A stretch of 64,000 bases of DNA from Hibiscus mutabilis (GCA_019671005.1 CM033745.1:19768921-19832920); one strand, 5' to 3'. Positions 11,468-22,764 are shown, counted from the stretch's first letter. Program-made: numbers and translations. Notes: a model not told the origin generated them from the sequence alone.

Positions 11468-12487
11468 CTATAGATAAGCCCTAGCTCTATCCCCTAACTT
11501 TTCAGTAGCCCTGAGCAGCTTGATGAACCTGGGTGCTTCTTCCATGCCTGAAGTGATGAAGGGTTGGAGGGTTTTAGCTTCGATAGCTAAGTCATTCACA
11601 TGTCTCGCTACTCGTTGTATATCCACCATCAGGGTCGCGTAATACTAGTCTTAGTCTTGAACCATCTGGGCAGCATCACGAAGTCTTCTTCCCAAATAGT
11701 TGTCTCCACCGACTACAACTTCTTCGAATACTCTAATCCTCCCCCTGTAATCTTGAACAATTGCCTCGAGTGACTTAAAACTAGCTCATAACATGCCATT
11801 CCCGCGTTCTCTTCCTTGTAGTTCGATGAAACCATTCTTACGTCGGTAGGCCTGAAAGGACTGCTCTCACCTCTGCCAGTCTCTCTTTTAACTCGGCATT
11901 CTGATCTTGACTCTGAGTCAGTCTTTGAACAGTGTCATTGTATAAGTTTTGTATCTCGAGTAGTCTATTCCTGCTCCCCATGGATTTCCTCTTCCAAACG
12001 ACAGTGTTTTCTCTTTTGTAGATGATTACTTGGTTGCCATTGTCGATCTCTTGCCTGGCTCTTTCCTTCTCTTGGTTAATGGTACCCCTGAAAGATCATT
12101 TTTCACTCTCGATGGTCAACTTGCGGCTCTCTAACTCTTTCTTGATTGCTCGGAGTAAAGGTTGGTTGACTCAGACATACACCAAATGTACTATGTCGCC
12201 GTAACCATCGAAAAATAAGTCTTGTAGTCTTCGATCTCATCCTCCCCAAATCATTTTAAGCTCTCATAGATCATTCTGTTAGAGGCTCACGTAGGTTTAT
12301 CCTGACAATATGCGCTCACTCGGCAACTATTACCTTGGGTCCTCTGATTGACCTCTGACCAGTGTCTGACAGATAGATTGAGTTCGTCTTTCTTAAAATG
12401 CCTTTTTTCCATGATGAAGGATTTCCTGATTGGGCCAACCACTTGATCCAGTACCTTTATGTAATGCAAATGCAATGACGTATGCAA
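11468..12487 (-). pseudogene. NA-1 shortened ORF1 remnant
   Basis: Related to ORF1 of the Ogre-like units, but about 1.0 kb long instead of 2.25 kb. The N-terminal part keeps HWSEVNQ (matching HWSKVNQ of the units), then FFDGYGDIV near 12218. It then jumps directly to the coiled-coil part (KKELESRKL near 12150, later DQNAELKERLAEV near 11890) and ends like the full-length protein, ending ARAYL with a stop at 11470-11468. The globular middle, about 350-400 residues, is absent. Stops and frameshifts (for example near 12284, 12168, 12103 and 11838) make it non-functional now. ORF1 ahead of gag is typical of Ogre elements and its function is unknown. Confidence 0.75.
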
Positions 12488-13042
12488 AAAAACGAAAAAG
12501 AAAACGAGTCAGTACTGGATAAAATAAATAAATACATAAATAAAGGGCAAATTAAATAAGGTAAACAAACAAGACAACCCTATTTATATCATGTCTAAAG
12601 TACCTAGGTTATCCGCATGGCTCTAAAGGGGTGGGTTTCTGTATGTTCTCTACATGCAGTGTTGGTTCTAGGAGGTACCCAAATTGTCCTTGCTGTCCCC
12701 TACTAAGGTATAGGCTCCTTTCAATCGGGTTCAATTCAGGGGGACCCATTCGCTTATGCCTACACGAAGGAACGATATCCTTACGAAAGCATAAGGTACT
12801 CGAGCCCGAAGGTACTTGCTAGGCCTATACGGAGGAACGATATCCTCACGAAAGCATTAGCGTTTCCCTCCACTTAAAAGGACGGGTTTATATGCCAAAT
12901 TTTAAATGCGTTAAAATAAACGCGCAATCATAGCCAAATGTTAGTTTAATAGTCACTCTAATTCGGAACTTCCAATATTAATAAAGCGGTAATTATTATT
13001 AAAAAGCTCAACTCTCTTTATTTTTTGAAAAACAAAAAATGG
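12488..13042 (-). other. NA-1 leader with two nested hairpins
   Basis: Non-coding sequence between PBS and ORF1. It is clearly alignable with the leader of the Ogre-like units although the LTRs are not. It holds two hairpins: outer CTTATGC/GCATAAG (12753-12759 and 12789-12795) around AAGGA/TCCTT (12767-12782), and outer GCTA/TAGC (12818-12821 and 12858-12861) around GAGGA/TCCTC (12832-12847). Sharing by a non-autonomous and an autonomous-type family suggests a packaging or dimerisation role (inference). Confidence 0.65.
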
Positions 13043-13060
13043 TTCCCAACGGAGTCGCCA
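13043..13060 (-). other. NA-1 primer binding site
   Basis: On minus, TGGCGACTCCGTTGGGAA starts two bases after the LTR end (ACA at 13063). It is the same type as the PBS of the Ogre-like units (TGGTGACTCCGCTGGGGA). Ogre elements are reported to use tRNA-Arg; that tRNA identity is recalled, not computed. Confidence 0.85.
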
Positions 13061-13062
13061 TC

Positions 13063-15725
13063 TGTAGCAATGTCCCTCTCACGCTAAAAAATTGAGGTTT
13101 TGAAGTGTTTTGAGGTGTTTATGGTATTTCGGGTATTAAAATGTTTATTCCGTGGTGGGTTTTCAGAAAAACCGTATTTTATTTTTAAAAATAGAGTCGC
13201 CACCGAACACCATAAAACCAGAGATTTGAAAACTTGTTTGGTTCAGGAGTCGGTTACGGATGGGGAAGGATTAGCACCCCCACACCATCCAAAATTGGTA
13301 CTTTAATAATTACCGATTTATTAATATTAGACTTTCCGGATTAAAGTGGCGATTAAATTAAAAATTGGTTATAAGTGCGAGTAGATTTTAAAGGTCCCAT
13401 TATCCGAGAGTAAACGCCCAACCACCATCACTACGCCCGATACTAGCCCCGTTTACGCTTGGATAAAAGGGCACCGCATTGACAATAATATATCCAAAAT
13501 GCAACTTAAAACCTTTATAAACAAAAATTTACAAATACAAGGAACTAAAAACATAAATATAATAATATTCAAATGTAGCATGCATGAATAAGAACAATGC
13601 AACATGACAGATCACGATAATAAAAACATGGCATGAATAATAAACATACTTTCAAAAGTAAATTAATTAATCCTAACATCCTTGAACATATTAAAATCAC
13701 AAATGCAACAAATGCATGACATGCATGAAATATGATACTAAACTAACGAATCAAAACCAAAAAAACAAACATATACTTAATGCTAAACGTGTGACATAAT
13801 TTACATACATAAAATAAAAATAAAAAACATGGCATTACATGCGACCACAAGGAACACACTAACATGTAACCTAAAAACAAAATGAACATACGATACATGC
13901 TAAAACATGCCATCTACAAATAAGCTAAACAAACACCAAACAAACATGTAAGATATGCATGAATGAATATATGAAAGCAAAATACCATAAACTAAACACA
14001 TGTTACAAAAAAACATGGAAACATGAAATATATAAATAATAAAAACACATAGAAATTCTGATGAATAATGCAAACATACTATATAAGACAAACGTGTGTA
14101 CAACAATACCAAATAAATCAAAACACCAAGCATAAAATAACACAATTTGACAGGCATAAATAAACATAAAAACACACATGAATATAATGATCAATATTAC
14201 ATGCTTAGAAGACACATGATAAAAAACATAATGGCATAAACATTTAAGTATAAAAAAAGGATCGAATTGAGTTAAAATAAGATAGGGTGATAGAAATTAA
14301 ATAAATAAAAGATGCATTCAATGACTCAATCGAGAACTGGATGAAATATATAGGGACCAGACATGTAAATAGCCCAAGGGGCAAGCTTGAACTAGAAATT
14401 TCAAAAACACGGGATGGTCAATGGGGTAATTAAACCATTTGAAATCTGAATTCAGTTCATTTGGTGGCCAGATTGAAGGATTTTGAAAAGCTATAGGGAC
14501 CTGACTTGCAAATTACCCAAGGGGCGAGAGAGAACTGAAAATTTCAAACTTAATGGAGGATTTATGAAGCAATTGGACCATTTTACCAAAATTAAAATTC
14601 TATAAAACTCCCTAATCAGGCCAAAAATCAACCCTTTAGCTTTTTTTTAAACCTTTAGGATAAGAACCCAACTCTCCCGTATCCTCTTTCAAACCCGAAG
14701 CCTAAAACCTTCTGAAAATCACCCCGGCCGCCGTGCTCAAATGATCTTCGGTGAGATTCAGTCGTACAATGATCTCGAGCCATCCTGGACCGAGGCTCTC
14801 AGCCACCACCCAAAAAGAAACCACCTTTAAAACTCTTACACCCTTTTTCAAAGCAAAAAAAAACCTTGCTATTTTTAAATGGCAACAAAAAACAAATAAG
14901 CTCCCCACCATGGTTCATCACCGGTCAAGAAGAGAGGCAAAACTCTGGTAAAAACCCCTTCTCTCTTTGTTGTCTTGTTTTTTTTACTTATTATCATGCA
15001 TGCATGAAGAAGAGGGGAAGGAAAGAAAAGGCGCACCCCCCCAAAAAAATCGAAAGCTTTCTTTTTTAATTTTCAAAACTGATAACTTTACAGATTACTT
15101 GTTTGATACATATATCTCATTTTTGGTTGGTAGAAACAAAAATAAAATACATTTTTTGCTTGATTTGGTACTGACAAAGTACATTTTTGTGTTTTTTTCC
15201 CTGTCTTCGCATGACCGATTTGGTGTGGTGGTTGGTACGGCCGACATGGGGAGAGTTATGGTGGTGGTGTTCCCTGTCAGACGTGTTTTCGGCCGTTGGA
15301 TTAGATCTGATCCAACGGCTGAGATGGCTTGAGGAATGGACGGTTCAGATGCGCTCTTGGTTTGCACAAGATGAAGCCACGTGGTATGCGGTAGCTGAGG
15401 AGCCCAATGCGTGAGATGCACGCCCACGTGAGAGGTTGAAAGGTCCACGCGTGAACCACACGCGGCAGCTGAGGGGTTCTCTTCTCTCAATCATAACCGT
15501 TGGATCAAAATTTGATCCAACGGCCTAAATGCGGCTGCGCACAAGAGAGGGAGAGGTTAGGGTTAATCATCTGACATGGATTAGGGTTTTCTTAGGGTTT
15601 TAGGTTTGGGTCGATCAGGCCTTGTAACATATTTTGGGTCTGCAATACATATTGGACCGGACTGTTATAAAATATTTGGGTTTTATGTTTTGGATTTTAT
15701 TTTACATTAGTCCAATAATATTAAC

Positions 15726-15757
<32 letters not shown>

Positions 15758-16088
15758 GATAGTACATACATACGTACACATGCACACTCACATACGTGTA
15801 ACATACGAATACACATGCAAACATTAATTAATGTAATATACTAACATACATGCATATATAATCATACACGTAATGTACACATACAAATAATGTATACATA
15901 AAATATAAACACGTATGACACAAATATACTATAATAAATATTAACACATACATAATATGCATAATATGCATGCACTTACACGTACCACACATATTTTACA
16001 CACACATTAATCACATATAATATGCATACATACATTAATTATTAAACTAACACAATACTTATACACCGAATAAAAATGAGTGATTACA
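13063..16088 (-). repeat. NA-1 5' LTR
   Basis: Partner of 3195-6146, 3026 bp, with TG...CA ends (TGTAGC on + at 13063, ATTACA at 16088). In the sense of NA-1 it precedes the PBS, so it is the promoter copy. It keeps the telo-box cluster (15557-15600), the intact CCGTTGGATC palindrome (15497-15523), an enlarged AAT microsatellite near 15720-15754, and a PBS-like GGTGGCGACTC at 13194-13204. Differences from the other LTR are mostly C/T and G/A transitions, as expected from decay of methylated DNA. Confidence 0.93.
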
Positions 16089-16093
16089 GGTAC
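16089..16093. other. Target-site duplication GGTAC, right copy
   Basis: Matches 3190-3194. The sequence after it (CTGTCTTTTGGACC) continues the unit 0 3' region exactly as in unit 3 at 57548, confirming where NA-1 landed. Confidence 0.92.
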
Positions 16094-16314
16094 CTGTCTT
16101 TTGGACCTTTTCCTTTGTACCTTTCTTTCATGTTTGCCACAACATTAATAAGAATTCTTCTTTATGACCTTTTCCTTCAATTTCCTTCTTTTCCTTTATA
16201 AATGTCTTTTATTGGGATAAGAATCATTTGGTTAAACATTATTAAAATGAATAAGAGATTTTCATGTATTACTCTGTCAATGGCCTGAGAATATAGGGAC
16301 TATGACATAGTTCA

Positions 16315-16539
16315 TTGCTTACTTTTGAGCATTCAGTTTGTTATGGTTGGGGGCATTTGATACCCAATTCAGAAGGAAGGGAATTTAAGTCCAGTATCAC
16401 TCAAGGTGATGATTTTGATGGATTCATAAAGAGGCTTAATTGTATGCAAGATTGCTTGAAAGGCCTTTCACTCGATATTGATGTATCAACTATAATGATA
16501 GTTGAATTTTTTAAAACAAAGGATTCAAACACGCAATGA
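16315..16539 (+). CDS. Small 74-codon ORF in the 3' region, copy 0
   Basis: An uninterrupted frame starting MLTFEHSVCYGWGHL and ending KTKDSNTQ. Related 74-codon frames without stops lie at 25935-26159 (minus), 43578-43802 and 57760-57984. Compared with the unit 3 copy it shows three amino-acid changes and one silent change, so there is no sign of purifying selection. No known domain is recognised. It could be a remnant of a captured coding sequence or a chance frame kept open because it is short. Confidence 0.35.
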   Translation: MLTFEHSVCYGWGHLIPNSEGREFKSSITQGDDFDGFIKRLNCMQDCLKGLSLDIDVSTIMIVEFFKTKDSNTQ

Positions 16540-16796
16540 TTAAATATTTTCCATGAAGCGAGGAAACGTAAGAAATGAGAATGATGAAGCAGAAGATGAT
16601 CGTTTCATGAAGAAAAGAGACATGAAAAAAGAAGATAGTGAAGTAGAGACAGTGGAGATGGCCACTAATTTAAGTTAACAAGCTTAGAAAAAGTGACATG
16701 CATTCATGTTGTAGACATCCTTAGGGACATGCCTGTCATGATGACATCACGTATCAGGTTTTTACAGGTATGTAGAAACTTTTCATCAAATGAACT

Positions 16797-17045
16797 CGCT
16801 CATCTATTCAAGCACATGGAGAATAGAACCCACCTATCCTTTCAGGCGTAAGGAGATTGGAAGCCGTTTATCCGTACAAAGAATAGAAGTCGCTCATCTA
16901 TTTGAGCACATGGAGAATAGAACCCGCCTATACTTTCAGGCGTAAGGAGATTGGAAGCCGTTTATCCATTCTGACGCATGAAGAATGGAGGTCGTCTATC
17001 TATTCAGACATTAGAAGAATAGAACCCACCCAACCATTCGGGTAC
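16797..17045 (+). repeat. Stem-loop array before the polypurine tract, copy 0
   Basis: A series of about eight short hairpins at about 33-bp spacing. Loops are close to ATCYNTTC while the 4-5-bp stems differ: GCTC/GAGC, CGCCT/AGGCG, CGTTT/AGACG, GTCT/AGAC and, last, ACCC/GGGT with loop AACCATTC. Spacers are alike (close to GGAGAATAGAA). In this copy the third hairpin is truncated near 16872 and two stems carry mismatches. Confidence 0.7.
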
Positions 17046-17152
17046 TAGGAGGACGGAGCTGAGCAGCAGATCGGAGATTGGTGAAAATTAAGTGCCTCAT
17101 GTTCTTTGCTGTATCCCTGTTTCAATGTAATAAGCAAAGAAGGGGCAGCTGT

Positions 17153-19521
17153 TGTCACTTGATTTTTACCTTTTTTTAAAAAAATAAAAAATTAATACAT
17201 AATATAAAAAATAATAATAAGCCACTATAAAAAAAATAATAGTGAGCCCATTTAAAATAAAAAGGGAGGAAAATATGGTTCATAAAACCTGTTTTTTAAA
17301 AAATAAAATAAGCCCAATTAAATAAAAAAATACTAGAAAAATAATAAATAAGGAACCCATTTTATTTTTTAGAGGCCTAAATTAACCCATTTACTTTTTT
17401 CAGGTTTATTCGAGATCGTCGGATCTGGGGTTGAAAGGATCAAGGGCTTGGATCGAATAAAGGAAAAAATGGGGAAAAAGAGGCCAACCCGCGTTGCCAC
17501 GCGTGCGGGATTGGCTCCCCAAATCCCCAGCGTTGAACGGCTCCTGGTCAGCTGCCGGTGTCGATTACACTATCCCTAGGTCACGGCGTCCATCGTGGTT
17601 AGTGCCGGTCGACTCGCCTCGGCTGGATGAGTCCAATGTCGTCGACCCTGTCCCTTGCCGTCGCCGGTAGCTCGCCAATTGAAGGGGGGAAAGGATTTGA
17701 ACCCTAATTTAATTAGGGGCAAAATCTCCAAAATTGGAGCCAAATTAGATGAAATTCGGGATGGATTTCAACAAATTAAAGAAATATTGATCAGATGGGA
17801 TGATTTCATGGGACGAAAATGGGGATTTTGTCCCTAATTTTCCTTAAATCCCAATCCCCCAAACCCTATAAACAGTGCCCAATTTGCATTGTTCAAAACA
17901 CACTCAAATTCATCCGAAAATACTCTGAAAATTGTTGGGAAATTGCTGGAATTAGTTCGAGTTTGGAGCGACATTGTTCGAATTTTCGAGGAGGAAAAGC
18001 ATGCATTTTTGCCACTTTTTCGGTATAATTTCTTCCTTTTTTCTTTTTTAATTTTATTTCTGTTTTTTATTTAGGTGTTCTTACCTTTTTTTTCATATTA
18101 TGCTTATATAATTTTATGTTAATCTGGTTTTTTGTTCGAATTAATCTTTTATGGTGTTGTTTTCTTGTTTAATTATGTTCAAAAAATAATAAAAGGGAGG
18201 AGACCACCGCCGGCAAGCGGCGGCCGGCACGGTGGCCCTCTTCCTTGTTCATCCCCTTTGATAAACATCAAGAACATGTTTATTTTTGTTAAAGTATGAT
18301 GTTTGATCCATTTGTTTTCAAGAAAATAAAAAGATGTTATTTTTGGGCTTTAAACCCAATTCATTATTTAAATAATCCATTTTTTATTTTAAAATTCAAA
18401 AAATTAATAAAAACTCTCACTCACTACATTGTTTTAATTTGATTACTTTTTTATTAAAAGAATAAGTATTTTTTAGAAGCGTAAAAATAAATAGGTTTTT
18501 TAAAATAATAAAGAATTGTTCTTTTAAATAAATAGATGATTTTAAATACCCAAAAAGCCAAAAATTTCTTTTTCTTAAAAAAATGTATTTTAAAAGAAAT
18601 AATAATAAATGTTTTGAAACATTTTAAAAATCTTCTTCCGTTTAAAAAAAACCAAAAAAACAATGAAAGTTAAAAAAAACAAAAAGGTTTTCAAATATAA
18701 AAGGTTAATTTAAAAAAAAAACATAAAGAATGACAACTTTTTCAAATAAAAGTGGTAAAGAATTTCTAAAATAAAACAAAATATAAAAAGTTTAGTTTTT
18801 AAGGACCTAAAAACATGGAAAACATAAAATAAAAAATGTTTTGAGCTTCGTAAATTTTGTCTTCTTGTTTTGTTGCCTCAGAATTAAGTTGACTTTAGGA
18901 ATAGGTCCTTCAAAGCTTAGGTAGAAATTTCTTTGCAATAAAGTTCCTTTCACAAGAAATAAAACACACTTAATTAAATTTAAATCCCCTAAATAAGTTA
19001 AAACATTTAGAATTCTTTAGGTTTGTAAATATTAATTTAGAATTAAAAAAATTCTCAACAAATTAATCGTTCTTTGCTTGTCTGTAAAAAAGTAGAATTT
19101 AATTAAAGCGGTGCCTTACTAAACGAAAATGACGGGTTAGCGCCAGAAGTGTCGGCGGTGATTGGAGTTTATTTTCGTGTGGTAAGGCCGCTAAAATGGA
19201 ATTTAATTCATAAACGGATAATAATTTAAAGCTCTATAAAAATTCGCAAAATCTAACTTTTTAAGACTCTTGTAATCGACAGGGTACCAATTTTTGGGCG
19301 TTGTGGGGGTGCTAACCCTTCCCCACATGTAACCGACTCCCGAACCTGGTTTTGTGTTTCTGTAGACCAAAAAAATGTTATTTTGATGAAAATAATATAT
19401 TTTTATTAAAATAGCCCAATTTAGGCGATCCAATCACACCATTTTTTTAAAAAAAGATTGGTGGCGGCTCCGTTGATTTTAATGTTTTGCCGAAATGTCA
19501 AAGCTCGAGAGGGTTGCGACA
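17153..19521 (+). repeat. LTR-a, shared by units 0 and 1
   Basis: Starts TGTCACTTG directly after a polypurine tract and ends GCGACA directly before a PBS, 2369 bp. It is flanked upstream by the 3' end of one unit and downstream by the 5' end of another, so it serves as 3' LTR of unit 0 and 5' LTR of unit 1. It aligns with LTR-c and LTR-d through its length and with LTR-b, which has a deletion. It contains a TATA-like TATAAACA at 17867 and a GC-rich hairpin-prone segment near 18205-18235. The last 70 bp contain a PBS-like GGTGGCGGCTCC near 19465. Confidence 0.93.
17867..17874 (+). promoter_or_regulatory. LTR-a TATA-like box
   Basis: TATAAACA, aligned with CTATAAATA of LTR-c and LTR-d, followed by the same TGCCCAATTTGCATTG context in all three. 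A pol II promoter with a start site roughly 30 bp downstream is inferred. The C in the box of this copy may weaken it. Confidence 0.6.
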
Positions 19522-19524
19522 GCT

Positions 19525-19542
19525 TGGCAACTCCGCTGGGGA
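19525..19542 (+). other. Unit 1 primer binding site
   Basis: TGGCAACTCCGCTGGGGA begins three bases after the LTR-a end. One base differs from the usual TGGCGACTCC start, a likely G-to-A decay. Confidence 0.85.
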
Positions 19543-20261
19543 TACTTTTGTTTTTACAAAAAAGAGAGTCAGGCTACAAGTCGATTACACTTTGTTTAAA
19601 AAGTTGGATTTTGCGAATTGATATAGAGCTTAAAATTATTGTCCGTTTATAGATTTAATTCCATTTTACGCATTTAAAACTTGGTTTCAAGCTCTGGACT
19701 CGAGCTTTACCCCGATCGTTTAAGTGAGGGGAAACGCTATTACTCTCGTGGGAATACTAATTCTCCGTAAGGTCCTAGTAAGTACCTCCGGGGCTCACAC
19801 CCTATGTCTTCGTGTGGATACTGATCCTCCGTATGAGCATAGGAGTGGGTCCCCCTAAGTTGAACCTGTTTCGTTTGAAGCCTATAATGGGCGAGAATCA
19901 GGGGCCTTGCTACCCTTTAGTAGGGGACAGCGAGGACAATTTGGGAACCTTTTAGAACTAAACCTGTTTGAGAATCTAGAAGCCCACCCCTCTAGAGCCA
20001 TGTGGAAAACCTAGGTGTAGAAGTTTGGTCAAAATTATTTCATAGGGATGGTCTGTAGAGACATGTCCAGAAGTGTCGAAATACGCTACCTAGTTACTAT
20101 TCATACAATGGAATTATTCTGGACCTTTATGTTTAATCATGTTCTTAAAATGTATTCTAATCATTTTCTTGTTTTGAATTTTGCATGTTTTATGCATTAT
20201 CATTCCATAATAAAGAAGGGGTTGTTTCTTAAGATACTTGCTTGGATAAAAAGACAGCTTT
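19543..20261 (+). other. Unit 1 leader with conserved hairpin
   Basis: About 700 bp of non-coding leader. The clearest structure is CCTATG/CATAGG (19801-19806 and 19838-19843), enclosing a smaller GGAT-ACTG-ATCC hairpin at 19816-19827. A related GAAT-ACTA-ATTC hairpin lies at 19752-19763. The same structures with changed but pairing bases occur in units 2 and 3 and in NA-1. Short frames in this region are not conserved as protein. Confidence 0.6.
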
Positions 20262-22511
20262 GTGATCATGGATGGGAGATTTCTTCAGAAAGAGAAAGAC
20301 AATGCAGATGTGTTTCACTGGTCTAAGGTCAACCAGCATGCATATGGGGATAGTCTGACCAGTGAACACGTCACTAAAACTTCTGAGTATGCCCACGACA
20401 GTGTCAAGCAGAATAGTGTGCAAGAATTACGAGATATCTGGGAGCATTTTGACTACTCAACCAAGCAATTATTCTTTGATGGATACGTTGATATAGTTTT
20501 TTTGTTGAATGTACAAGTAGATGAGCCGTTTTTGAAATCACTGATCCAATTCTAGAATCTCGGGTACTCTTGCTTCACATTCAATGGTGAAGATATGATG
20601 CCCACCTTCGAAGAGTATGCTGCACTTTTCAACCTGCGTGGGGTAAGGAGAGACCAGGTTTATGCTAAGCCACCCAAGAACAAGAATGCACATCTGAGAC
20701 TTAAAACCATTATTGGAATGAGAGACGAATGGGTCAAGGGGCTGATTCAGAAAAAATGAGGTAGCTTTTCCTTTTCGTGGTGGAGCATCCGAAACATCAT
20801 CTCTACTCACCCCGATAGAGAAAAGAGGGTGGATCTGTTAGCCATTGCGATCTATGGTCTGGTCATCTTTCTAAGAGTTCTGGGTAACATCGATGTGGCT
20901 ATGTTGGATCTTTTCGAGCAGTTGAAAAGAGACACTAATCCAGTACCAGTGGTGCTTGCTGAGACTTTCATCTCTTTAAATGCATATCAGAAGTTGGAAG
21001 GCATGCGTTTTAGAGGTTGTGCTCAGTTACTTCAAGTTTGGGCCCTTACCTATTTTTGGAAGTGTCTAACTCTAGTCCTAACCAACGCGCTCTCCCTGAA
21101 TTTCTCTCCACTTCATGAGTTTCTTGAGAAGAATTGGTCAGTATTGAAGAGGAATAAATGGACCGATATCTTTATAGATCGCCGGGATCAAGACATTGTT
21201 TGGAGGGTTCTGTGGTTAGGTCACACCAAGATTCTGTATAAATGTGGAGACTTTAACTATCTTATGTTGCTTGGAATTTGGGGTGGAATTGGATGTGCTC
21301 CACTGTTGGTTTCATGGCAATATGGTTCGCGGAAGTTTTTCCTTTCACTACAGGTCTTAATTCCACAAAGTTTGAGTTTCAGGGAGAGTTCAAAGAAAAG
21401 GTCTACACCATTAATTAATCCCGGAAACAGTGCTATCGGGTGAAAGTGGAGCATGACAGTAGATGTTTGATTACCCCTGATTACGATGTCTGGAGGCGCA
21501 CGAGAAGGAATGACAAGGTTCTACCTCCCACTAACCAGGTAAAGCCTATAGAAGAGCATCTAAAAGTGGTTCCATCAGAAGCTGATATTTTGAGGGCTGA
21601 GCTCAAAAAGACCAAGGCTAAAATGGACTTCTTACAGGAGCAGCATGTTAGAGAACTATATGAGGTGAGTTTGGATGTTGAGAAATACAAGGGAGAGAGG
21701 GAATGTGTGACAAAGATGTACAAGGACTTAGAACAAAAGTTTGAGATTCAAAGGGTCGACTTTCTAAAATTCCAGACTACAGTCAAAAATACAGATTTGA
21801 GGAAGAGCCCGGAACAGTGGAAACAAGAAATATAACAAGCTGTGAACAAGGAAAGGGAACATGGAAAACGGGAAATAGAGAAATACATACGGGCTTTAGC
21901 TGAAGAAAGAAATAAGGGTAAACAGTCAGCTGAAAACGAAAATGGCAAACGGGTCCTCCAGAAAGAAAAAAATAGCATGGCTGCAAGGAAGAGAAAAGCC
22001 CACAACAACAAAACCCGTTTGTTAGAGTCACAAGCTGCATATGATAAGACCAACAAGAAGTTGAAGCAAAGTAGGCTTTCGTAACTGAGTTGCAAGTCAA
22101 GATAGCTGACTTGAACCATTCACTGTATGAGCTTCAAAACGATGACACCTACACTGAGCTTCAGGCCATCTTGAATGAAAATGACTCTCTGAAAGAACAA
22201 GTTGAAGAGATGGATGGCATCATTCAAGAGTACAGAACGAGGATCCTAGTCCTTGAAGATGCTATTGATGGAGGAAATGACTACTGGTTCACCCGTCTCT
22301 GAGACAATGCCAGAAGATTCCAAGAATAGGAGGAGTTTGATAGGACAATCATGACTCAAATCCAGGATGTGGCTAAACATGTGATGATGCTAGCTACAGA
22401 AGCTACTGCTCTACGCTAGTACATCAAGCCAGTCGGAGAAGTTGGCCCCAGGATTATGTGGTTAATTGAGGAAATGAAGGAACTAGGCGTTAGGCAGAGA
22501 AATATCTGTAA
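20262..22511 (+). pseudogene. Unit 1 ORF1 remnant
   Basis: ORF1 lies ahead of gag in Ogre elements and its role is unknown. The N-terminus carries HWSKVNQHAYGDS. The globular middle carries MPTFEEYAALFNLRG near 20598 and LLAIAIYGLVIF near 20838; it resembles plant transposon-associated domains of unknown function (family name not certain). The C-terminal third is a long charged coiled coil, ending near LVLEDAIDGGNDY and a short tail. Breaks: TAG at 20553-20555 (also present in units 2 and 3), TGA at 20757-20759, a frameshift near 21390, stops near 21834, 22302 and 22327, and a frameshift near the end. Length about 2.25 kb, as in units 2 and 3. Confidence 0.82.
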
Positions 22512-22764
22512 ACATGTTTAAAACTTTTTAATAAAGAATCTTTCTTATTCCAATAAAGAGTTGATTTCCGAGCAAAGTTTCACGGATTTAATGGCCCTTC
22601 GTTTGCATACACTTGCATCTTTTCTTTTGTTTATTATATTTTCTTTGTATTAGTACATAATATTCCATAACATGATAAGAAATTAACTTAATTAAAACAT
22701 GTGACAGAAAATCAAAATAGCAAACTCGACTCATAGCTACCGTACCCGTTCCAAAACCAAAGCC

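Larger units (their letters stand above)
3195..16088 (-). mobile_element. NA-1: non-autonomous Ogre-related LTR element with ORF1 and gag only
   Basis: A complete 12.9-kb LTR retrotransposon inserted antisense into the 3' region of unit 0. Read on the minus strand it has: 5' LTR (16088-13063), PBS (13060-13043), leader, shortened ORF1 (12487-11468), gag (11171-9818), about 2 kb of non-coding sequence, a hairpin minisatellite between purine-rich tracts, a polypurine tract (6160-6147) and the 3' LTR (6146-3195). No RT, RNase H or integrase was seen anywhere in 6147-13062, so it would need pol supplied in trans. Its leader, ORF1 and gag are clearly related to the Ogre-like units, but its LTRs are not. 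This layout resembles the gag-only elements called TR-GAG in plants (from memory, not checked). LTR copies differ by a few percent plus indels, so insertion is not very recent. Confidence 0.92.
16094..17152 (+). other. Unit 0 distal 3' region: small ORF, stem-loop array, polypurine tract
   Basis: Continuation of the unit 0 3' untranslated region after NA-1. It holds the 74-codon ORF (16315-16539), a non-coding spacer, the stem-loop array (16797-17045) and the polypurine tract AAAGAAGGGGCAGCTGT at 17136-17152, which abuts LTR-a. The same order is found in units 1, 2 and 3. Confidence 0.85.

Noticed and set aside
18200..18240. GC-rich hairpin as a terminator in LTR-a
   Set aside because: The CCGCCGGC-rich stretch is present in all LTRs but differs greatly between copies; a plant LTR would not use a bacterial-type terminator and no function can be shown.
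21490..22119. Minus-strand frames opposite ORF1
   Set aside because: They mirror the charged coiled-coil coding on + and recur in each unit only because the + sequence is conserved.
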